From an uncultured Prevotella sp. (lineage in GTDB: Bacteria > Bacteroidota > Bacteroidia > Bacteroidales > Bacteroidaceae), in contig URQS01000013.1 in assembly GCA_900550035.1 (NCBI GenBank), positions 3,009 to 67,008 of the forward strand: DNA of 64,000 bases, read 5' to 3'. Each line of letters opens with the position of its first letter. Position 1 is the first letter of the stretch. This document shows positions 57,472 to 64,000 of this stretch, piece after piece. The notes beneath the pieces are model-generated. The model was not told the origin of the DNA and ran no database searches. It was given only the letters and a program-made list of their open reading frames with translations. The position numbers were made by a program, and so were the translations under genes.

Positions 57472-60400
57472 ATGACAAAGTTCAATGAAGCAACAAGGGT
57501 TCAGATGCCTGCAATGGTACATCTGACTCGATTGGGTTACAGCTATTTCGGAAAAATCAATGAAGAAATGGCTGGTAGTGTTTACGACTCAGATACCAAT
57601 ATACTTATTGATGTTTTCCGGCAGCAGTTTGAACTATTGAATCCATCTGCAAAAGGTGAGTTTGAACAGACTTTGCGTGCCATAAGGCAAGAGTTGACGA
57701 ATGATGACCTTGGAAAATCATTCTATAAGCGACTTACTACGGTTTCACCAGTACGACTGATAGATTTTGAGAATCCTCAGAATAACTCATTTCATTTCAC
57801 AGCTGAGTTCACTTGCAAAAATGGTCAGGACGAGTTCCGCCCTGACATAACTCTATTTGTAAATGGCTTGCCACTTTGCTTTGTTGAAGTGAAGAAGCCT
57901 AATAATCATGGTGGCATAGTGGCAGAGAGTAAGCGAATGAACCTTGAACGTTTCCCAAACCGGAAATTTCGTCGGTTCATCAACATTACTCAACTAATGA
58001 TATTTTCCAACAACATGGAATACGATGCAATGGGAGGCATTGTACCTATACAAGGTGCTTTTTATTGTACGGCTGCAAGAGAAAGTGCTCCGTTTAATTG
58101 TTTCCGCGAGGAAAATCCATCCAATCAGCCCGTTGCACCATTTATAAATGAATACCCATACGGCGACATCAAGCAGGATGAAGAGAAACGTATACTGTCT
58201 GATTTCAACTGCCAGGTAATCCATCATACGCCAGAATATCAAACAAACTTGGATGTGAATAAACCAACAAACCGTATACTTACATCCATGTGTAGCCCCG
58301 AACGTTTGCTTTTTCTCATCAAGTATGGCATAGCCTATGTAAAAATGGAAAAAGAAGTGGATGGCAAAATTGAAAGTACCGACCAAAAGCATATTATGCG
58401 CTATCAACAGATGTTCGCTTCGCTGGCTATTCGTGAACAGTTAAAAGATGGTGCCACTTGTGGCGTGGTATGGCATACGCAGGGAAGTGGAAAGACTGCG
58501 TTGTCCTATTACCTCACTTATGTTCTCTCCGATTATTATGCAAAGCGCAACATGGTGGCGAAGTTCTATTTCATAGTCGACAGAATAGATTTGTTGGAAC
58601 AGGCCACGCAAGAGTTCGAGGCACGAGGGTTGGTAGTATCAACGGCTAACACACGTGCTGAACTGATGGCACAATTCCGCAACAACCATGCGCAGGAAGG
58701 TGCAAGCGGTCAACCAGAAATTACTGTTGTGAATATCCAACGCTTTGCTGAAGACAAGGAGAAGGTCTGCCTTCCTGCATACGCCACCAACTTGCAGCGC
58801 ATATTCATCATGGACGAGGCACATCGAGGTTATAAGCCAGGTGGTTGTTTTTTGGCCAACCTTTTTGATGCCGACCCTAACTCCATTAAGATAGCCTTAA
58901 CTGGCACACCGTTGTTGAAAAGCGATTGCGCTTCGAGTGTTGTATTCCAACGTTATTTCCATACTTACTATTATGACCGCTCCATTGCCGACGGATACAC
59001 GCTTAAAATCATTCGTGAGGACATAGAGACTTCATACAAAGAGCGTTTGTCGGAAGTGTATGACAAACTTGAAACACTTGTACAAAAAAAGGATATTAAG
59101 CGCTCGCAAATCATAGAACATGAGAGTTATGTCAATGAGTTGGCGTATTACATAGCCGACGACCTACGCCAGTTCCGCAAGATTCAGGGCGATGAGACAT
59201 TGGGTGGAATGGCGATTTGTGAGACAAGCGAACAGGCACGCAAACTTTATGAAGCCTTTCTGCGTATGCCAGATGGCGGTCAGGCGCAGCCCATACAAAT
59301 CAAGATGGGCGACAAAATATGGATGGCTGCAGAAGCCATGCCAATGTATGGAACAAGCACGAAATCTTTGAGGGTTGGTTTGATACTCCATGATAGCGAC
59401 GACAAAGAGACACGCAAGCAAATCATCAAGGACTTCAAGAAGAATATGACCATAGACTTGCTCATTGTCTTCAATATGCTCCTTACAGGATTTGATGCGC
59501 CACGGCTGAAACGCCTGTATTTTGGCAGAAAGCTTAAGGACCACAACCTGCTGCAAGCCCTCACTCGTGTAAACCGTCCTTATAAGAACAACAGATATGG
59601 TTATGTCATTGACTTTGCCAACATAAAGCGCAACTTTGAGGAAACCAATGAGGCTTACTTGAAAGAGTTGAATCGTTTTAACAACCCCGATGATGTGGAG
59701 GGCGACCATACGACCGACACTTTTTCGCAGGTGATAGAAGACCCAGCCGAACTGATACGACAGATGCGCGACGTGCGCCAGACATTGTTCGACTACACAA
59801 CAAACAACGTGGAGGAGTTCTCGTCAGAGATTTCATCCATTGAGGACAAACAAGTGTTGCTCGACTTGAAGAAGACGCTTATATCAGCCAAAGACTGTGC
59901 CAACATCGTACGAACCTTTGGCGATGACGACTTACGGAAGGCTTTCAGCAAGTTGGAGATAACCAAGTTGCCCGATATGCTCAAAGAGGTGCAACACCAC
60001 ATTGATATCATCAATCAGAAAGAAGCCTTTGCTGTGTCCGATGAGACCAAGCAGCTCGTAAATGAGGCCATGCAAGACATTCGTTTCAACTTCTCGAAGA
60101 TTGGGGAAGAGGAGATGAAGATGATAGCCGGAGGGCGTGAGTTGCAAGACAAGTGGTCGGTAGCCATACGCAAGTTTACGGAAAACACCGACCCTGACGA
60201 TCCTGAATACATCACCCTGAGAGATGCCTTCATGCAGCGGTTCAAGGAGCACGGATTTGTGGTTGACAGCATAGCCAAGTTCAACCAAGAGAGCAAAGAA
60301 CTTGATGAAATCATTGAACGGCTTGTGAAGTTGCAGGAAAGCAATAACCGTCTGCTGAAAAAATACAATGGTGACACCAAGTTTGCCAACGTCCACAAAC

Positions 60401-60702
60401 GCATACGCGAGGAGAACAAGCGGCGTTTTGCAGAGCACAAAGCCGCCATATTCAGCTATTATGACGACAGCATCCTGGCTATCCTCACTGACATAAAGTC
60501 GGAGATTGACCAAAAAGTGTACGACCGCAACGATATTTTGAAGAAAGACGATTATTTCGAAATGACTGTCATGACGGAAATAGCACAGGCTCTCTACAAC
60601 TATCCCACCATTGAGCCACAGATGGACGACTTTTCGTTCATTCAGACTCGCATAGCTCGACAGTACATAAATCAATATAACGCTACATACCCCAGAATTT
60701 AA
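57472..60702 (+). CDS. hsdR: type I restriction endonuclease subunit R (HsdR)
   Basis: 1076 residues. The N-terminal nuclease domain has the PD-(D/E)xK pattern RPDITLFVNGLPLCFVEVKK. The helicase part has Walker A HTQGSGKTALSYYL at about residue 338, DEAH-type box IMDEAHRGYKPGG at about 447, ALTGTPLLKSD, and the second RecA domain (MLLTGFDAPRLKRLYFG, LLQALTRVNRPYKNNRYGYV). A C-terminal helical part follows. It translocates and cuts unmodified DNA together with HsdM and HsdS. It is the first gene of the operon and 8 bases before hsdM. Base use looks like that of the neighbouring core genes, so no sign of recent transfer is evident by eye. Confidence 0.97.
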   Translation: MTKFNEATRVQMPAMVHLTRLGYSYFGKINEEMAGSVYDSDTNILIDVFRQQFELLNPSAKGEFEQTLRAIRQELTNDDLGKSFYKRLTTVSPVRLIDFENPQNNSFHFTAEFTCKNGQDEFRPDITLFVNGLPLCFVEVKKPNNHGGIVAESKRMNLERFPNRKFRRFINITQLMIFSNNMEYDAMGGIVPIQGAFYCTAARESAPFNCFREENPSNQPVAPFINEYPYGDIKQDEEKRILSDFNCQVIHHTPEYQTNLDVNKPTNRILTSMCSPERLLFLIKYGIAYVKMEKEVDGKIESTDQKHIMRYQQMFASLAIREQLKDGATCGVVWHTQGSGKTALSYYLTYVLSDYYAKRNMVAKFYFIVDRIDLLEQATQEFEARGLVVSTANTRAELMAQFRNNHAQEGASGQPEITVVNIQRFAEDKEKVCLPAYATNLQRIFIMDEAHRGYKPGGCFLANLFDADPNSIKIALTGTPLLKSDCASSVVFQRYFHTYYYDRSIADGYTLKIIREDIETSYKERLSEVYDKLETLVQKKDIKRSQIIEHESYVNELAYYIADDLRQFRKIQGDETLGGMAICETSEQARKLYEAFLRMPDGGQAQPIQIKMGDKIWMAAEAMPMYGTSTKSLRVGLILHDSDDKETRKQIIKDFKKNMTIDLLIVFNMLLTGFDAPRLKRLYFGRKLKDHNLLQALTRVNRPYKNNRYGYVIDFANIKRNFEETNEAYLKELNRFNNPDDVEGDHTTDTFSQVIEDPAELIRQMRDVRQTLFDYTTNNVEEFSSEISSIEDKQVLLDLKKTLISAKDCANIVRTFGDDDLRKAFSKLEITKLPDMLKEVQHHIDIINQKEAFAVSDETKQLVNEAMQDIRFNFSKIGEEEMKMIAGGRELQDKWSVAIRKFTENTDPDDPEYITLRDAFMQRFKEHGFVVDSIAKFNQESKELDEIIERLVKLQESNNRLLKKYNGDTKFANVHKRIREENKRRFAEHKAAIFSYYDDSILAILTDIKSEIDQKVYDRNDILKKDDYFEMTVMTEIAQALYNYPTIEPQMDDFSFIQTRIARQYINQYNATYPRI

Positions 60703-60710
60703 ACAAGAAT

Positions 60711-62381
60711 ATGACTATAAGAGAAAAGACGGTGGCTCTCATTGATGCCTTGAAAGCCACTTGTAAGACATACGGCATGGGCAATGACGGAAATGAGTAC
60801 AAAATCATTACTCAGGTGTTTCTGTATAAATTTCTAAATGATAAGTTCGGCTATGTCCTGAAGACATCCAAGAGTCCATTCGCCAAGAAGATACGAGAAG
60901 CAGAAAAATGGGAAGTGGCTTACAGCCAATTGACCGACATGGAGCGCGTGATGCTTTGGGCCTCACTATCGCCTGACCTGCCTCGCCTAAAGCCAGAACA
61001 TCTAATTGCCAACCTATGGAATCAGCAGGCAAAAGGCGATTTCGACTTCATCTTCGATAACACGATGAGCGACATTGCCGAGCAGAACCTCGCTATATTT
61101 TCCACTCAGACCACACAGAACACCAAGATACCGCTCTTTGAGCCACTTACGCAATACGTGACGGACGTGGCACAACGTGCGCCATTTGCCCGTGCTATGG
61201 TTGACAAGCTTGCCAACTTCTCGTTCGAGGAAGCATTCGCTGAGCACTACGACTTCTTTGCCAATATCTTTGAGTATCTTATCAAGGACTACAACACGGC
61301 TGGTGGCGGTAAATATGCTGAATATTATACACCTCATGCCATAGCCACCATTATGGCACGTCTCTTGGTTGGCGATAATGCCGATCTTCACAACGTAGAG
61401 TGTTACGATCCATCGGCTGGTACTGGCACATTGCTCATGGCTCTGTCTCATCAGATAGGCGAAGATCGTTGCACTATTTTTGCACAGGATATATCACAGC
61501 GAAGCAACAAGATGCTCAAACTCAACCTGCTGCTCAATGGACTGGTATCATCGCTTGACCATGCCATTCAGGGTGATACGCTTGTTTCGCCTTATCACAA
61601 AAGCGACAATGGTCAGAGTCTACGCCAGTTCGACTTCGTGGTGAGTAACCCTCCATTCAAGATGGACTTCAGCGACACACGTGAGAAGATAGCTGCCTTC
61701 CCTGCACGCTTTTGGGCTGGTGTGCCAAAGGTTCCAGCCAAGAAGAAGGAAAGCATGGCCATATACACTTGTTTCATACAGCACGTCATCAACTCGTTGA
61801 AAAAGGATTCTGGTAAGGGAGCCATTGTTATCCCGACAGGTTTCATTACGGCAAAGAGTGGTATTGAGAACAAGATATTGAAGCAGATTGTCGACAATAA
61901 GATTGTGTATGGTTGTGTGTCTATGCCCAGTAATGTATTTGCCAATACGGGTACAAACGTGTCCGTGTTGTTCTTCGATGCCTCCAAGAGCAACGACAAG
62001 GTGGTGCTCATTGATGCGAGCAAGCTCGGTGAGGAGTACAAGGACAGCAACGGATTGAAGAAGGTGCGTCTGCGTGACGAGGAGATAGAAAAGATTGTTA
62101 CGACTTTTCAGAACAAGGAAGCCGTAGATGATTTTTCCGTTGCTGTCGGTTATGATGAAATTAAGGAAAAGGGTTACAGCCTCTCGGCAGGACAGTATTT
62201 CGACATCAAGATTGACTATGTGGATATAACGGAAGAGGAGTTTAACAAGCGTATGAATAATTATAGGTCTACGCTAAAAGCGCAGTTTGAGGAGAGCCAC
62301 CGCCTCGAAGAAGATATATTGAAGCAGTTGGACAGCATAGGTTTCAATGCTAATGTAGGAAAGGACAACAGTAATGAGTAA
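60711..62381 (+). CDS. hsdM: type I restriction-modification N6-adenine methyltransferase subunit M (HsdM)
   Basis: 556 residues. The N-terminal helical domain is followed by the Rossmann methyltransferase core: AEYYTPHAIATIMARLLV, the SAM-binding DPSAGTGTLLMAL at about residue 233, and the catalytic NPPF in FDFVVSNPPFKMDF at about 312. The C-terminal part has an S-subunit contact region. The protein methylates adenine in the target that HsdS sets. It overlaps the next gene by 8 bases. Confidence 0.97.
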   Translation: MTIREKTVALIDALKATCKTYGMGNDGNEYKIITQVFLYKFLNDKFGYVLKTSKSPFAKKIREAEKWEVAYSQLTDMERVMLWASLSPDLPRLKPEHLIANLWNQQAKGDFDFIFDNTMSDIAEQNLAIFSTQTTQNTKIPLFEPLTQYVTDVAQRAPFARAMVDKLANFSFEEAFAEHYDFFANIFEYLIKDYNTAGGGKYAEYYTPHAIATIMARLLVGDNADLHNVECYDPSAGTGTLLMALSHQIGEDRCTIFAQDISQRSNKMLKLNLLLNGLVSSLDHAIQGDTLVSPYHKSDNGQSLRQFDFVVSNPPFKMDFSDTREKIAAFPARFWAGVPKVPAKKKESMAIYTCFIQHVINSLKKDSGKGAIVIPTGFITAKSGIENKILKQIVDNKIVYGCVSMPSNVFANTGTNVSVLFFDASKSNDKVVLIDASKLGEEYKDSNGLKKVRLRDEEIEKIVTTFQNKEAVDDFSVAVGYDEIKEKGYSLSAGQYFDIKIDYVDITEEEFNKRMNNYRSTLKAQFEESHRLEEDILKQLDSIGFNANVGKDNSNE

Positions 62382-63468
62382 CGAGATACAGTTTCTTCTT
62401 TACAATATGCCAGATGCCGACGGCAAGGTGCAAGTGGTCATACGGGGTGAAACACTTTGGTGTACCCAAAAGGCTATGGCGCAACTCTTTGGAGTTGGTG
62501 TTCCTGCTATCAGTAAGCACTTGAAGAACATCTTTGCAGAAGGAGAACTTGAGCCTGACACGACTATTTCCAAAATGGAAACAGTCGTAAATCGTGGCAT
62601 TCGTGGCGAGGTTAAGGAGCTTATCGACTTCTATTCTCTTGATGCAATCATTGCCGTAGGCTATCGTGTGTCTTCTCTGAAAGCCACACGTTTCCGCCAA
62701 TGGGCAACAAAGATTCTCAATGAGTATATAAAGAAGGGCTTCGCTATGGACGATGAGCGGTTGAAGCAAGGAACGGCGGTGTTTGGCAAAGACTACTTCC
62801 GCGAATTGCTTGAACGTGTGCGTTCTATCCGTGCAAGCGAACGTCGCATTTGGCAACAGATTACGGACATCTATGCAGAGTGCAGCACCGACTATGACAA
62901 GAACTCTCCGACAACAAAAGATTTCTATGCGATGATACAAAACCGCTTCCATTATGCCATCACTGGGCAGACCGCAGCGGAGATTATCTACTCTAAGGCA
63001 GACCATACGAAAGACCACATGGGATTGACCACATGGAAGAACGCTCCTTACGGGCGTGTCTTAAAGTCGGACGTATCTATTGCCAAGAACTACTTGCAAG
63101 AGAAGGAAATCCGACAGCTGGAGCGTGCTGTTACTGGTTTCTTCGACTATATTGAAGACCTCATTGAGCGTGAAAACACGTTCAACATGGCGCAGTTCTC
63201 TGCAAGCGTCAATGAGTTTCTTACTTTCCGGCGCTATCAGATTCTGCCAGACAAAGGCAAAATATCGGCAGCGCAAGCCAAGAAGAAAGCTGAAGAAGAA
63301 TATGATGTATTCAATAAGACACAACGAATTGACTCTGACTTCGATAAGGAAGTGAGGGGGGGCTTGATAACTAATAATACGACTTGGATTTGTTTGCCCA
63401 AATTAAGGGAAGCAATTCTGCAAGTCCCACTTGCAAAATTAGTGAATAATGGAATTGAAGAAATATAA
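62374..63468 (+). CDS. RhuM-family protein within the type I RM operon
   Basis: 364 residues. The N-terminal DNA-binding-like part (GETLWCTQKAMAQLFGVGVP and AISKHLKNIFAEGEL) and the following TTISKMETVVNRGIRGEVKE are the RhuM signature. RhuM proteins occur within many type I RM loci, but their role is not established. The family normally ends soon after the string IDSDFDKEV. Here a G7 tract (63356-63362) follows, and then 40 residues that do not look like the family (GLITNNTTWICLPKLREAIL). With one G less, the chain would end after four more residues. It overlaps hsdM by 8 bases and hsdS by 20 bases. Confidence 0.9.
   Translation: MSNEIQFLLYNMPDADGKVQVVIRGETLWCTQKAMAQLFGVGVPAISKHLKNIFAEGELEPDTTISKMETVVNRGIRGEVKELIDFYSLDAIIAVGYRVSSLKATRFRQWATKILNEYIKKGFAMDDERLKQGTAVFGKDYFRELLERVRSIRASERRIWQQITDIYAECSTDYDKNSPTTKDFYAMIQNRFHYAITGQTAAEIIYSKADHTKDHMGLTTWKNAPYGRVLKSDVSIAKNYLQEKEIRQLERAVTGFFDYIEDLIERENTFNMAQFSASVNEFLTFRRYQILPDKGKISAAQAKKKAEEEYDVFNKTQRIDSDFDKEVRGGLITNNTTWICLPKLREAILQVPLAKLVNNGIEEI
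63356..63362 (+). repeat. G7 homopolymer tract near the rhuM 3' end
   Basis: Seven G bases within codons for Val-Arg-Gly-Gly. Loss of one G gives Arg-Gly-Ala-stop. The tract sets the length of the RhuM tail and its overlap with hsdS. Confidence 0.65.
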
Positions 63469-64000
63469 ACTTGGAGATTTGTTACAAGTTACAAGAGGCG
63501 CAAGTTTGAGTGGTGAATATTATGCCACCCAAGGAAACTATATACGCCTTACTTGTGGAAATTTTGACTATCGAAATAATTGTTTCAAAGAGAACCAATC
63601 AAAAGATAACATCTACTATGTAGGTGATTTTAAAGAGGAATTTCTACTTGAAAAAGGTGATATTATTACACCTCTGACAGAACAGGCAATCGGATTGCTT
63701 GGTTCTACTGCAAGAATACCCGAAAGTGGAAAATATATCCAAAGTCAAGATATTGCAAAAATTGACTGCAACGAGAGCTTATTGGATAAAGACTTTGCTT
63801 TCTACCTAATCTCGTCAGCTTGCGTTAAACAGCAGCTTAGTGCCGCTGCTCAGCAAACAAAAATACGCCACACCTCTCCTGACAAGATTAAAGAATGTAC
63901 AGTGTGGATTCCGTCTCTTGATATTCAGAAAAGAATTGGGCGCATTTTAACGGACATTGATAACAAGATTGCCATCAATCGTCAGATAAATGATAATTTA
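63449..64000 (+). CDS. hsdS: type I restriction-modification specificity subunit S (HsdS), partial
   Basis: 184 residues up to the window end, without a stop. It starts MELKKYKLGDLLQVTRGASL and covers the first target-recognition domain and the start of the first conserved helix (IPSLDIQKRIGRILTDIDNK), the typical HsdS pattern of QxxI..L..ID. Its ATG lies 20 bases before the rhuM stop, so translation is coupled. Half the gene, with the second recognition domain, is outside the window. The recognised site cannot be read from the sequence. Confidence 0.93.
   Translation, partial: MELKKYKLGDLLQVTRGASLSGEYYATQGNYIRLTCGNFDYRNNCFKENQSKDNIYYVGDFKEEFLLEKGDIITPLTEQAIGLLGSTARIPESGKYIQSQDIAKIDCNESLLDKDFAFYLISSACVKQQLSAAAQQTKIRHTSPDKIKECTVWIPSLDIQKRIGRILTDIDNKIAINRQINDNL

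Overview
The window looks like a chromosomal segment of a Gram-negative Bacteroidota bacterium, most likely order Bacteroidales and plausibly Prevotella/Segatella-like. The reasons are three SusC/SusD-type pairs (one with a reduced SusC), RagB lipoproteins, DUF4843, DUF4924 and DUF5117/5118-type proteins, an LptD-like protein, a menaquinone cluster, and repeated TTG-N17..21-TAnnTTTG promoters, the form read by the Bacteroidetes primary sigma factor. The genus is inferred from gene content only.

Region 1 (1-5500): on the minus strand, a TolC-like protein followed by an HlyD-type adaptor cut by the window edge. They sit behind a sigma-54-like promoter with two GTC-N9-GAC dyads 21 bp apart. On the plus strand follow an ECF sigma factor, a probable membrane anti-sigma partner and a small secreted basic protein. 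Then come tRNA-Arg(CCG) and a gene-free stretch of about 1.3 kb with inverted, direct and tandem repeats, a 21-bp perfect terminator hairpin and an ORF-less group II intron.

Region 2 (5511-19124, minus): one long operon for peptide or glycan acquisition at the cell surface. It holds a reduced TonB receptor, SusD, SusC, a second SusD, a DUF4843 lipoprotein, a PKD-like lipoprotein, a BspA-like leucine-rich-repeat protein and a large HExxH zinc metalloprotease. Its promoter is at 19152-19184, followed by a second group II intron remnant.

Region 3 (19579-24802, minus): lptD-like, an HD-domain hydrolase, and a carboxyltransferase with a biotinyl-like tail that lacks the biotin-accepting lysine.

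Region 4 (25166-37880, plus): an orphan SPASM tail from a lost radical-SAM maturase overlapping an outer-membrane barrel gene; a SusC/SusD pair with a G8 tract in the SusC signal peptide; an S9 peptidase; a nitroreductase; xseA-xseB.

Region 5 (38020-44945, minus): aroB, a hotdog thioesterase, menF, menD, menB, comF and menC. menE is not in the cluster. Region 6 (45066-56158, minus): a TonB-dependent barrel protein with a Gly/Arg/Met-rich tail, two tandem AMP-forming acyl ligases, a LolC/E-like permease, a class I aminotransferase, DUF4924 and a LysE exporter. Between the last two groups lies a gene-free stretch with nested stems.

Region 7 (56329-64000, plus): a ROK glucokinase, then a type I restriction-modification operon (hsdR, hsdM, rhuM, hsdS). 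hsdS is cut by the window end. rhuM carries a G7 tract and an atypical tail.
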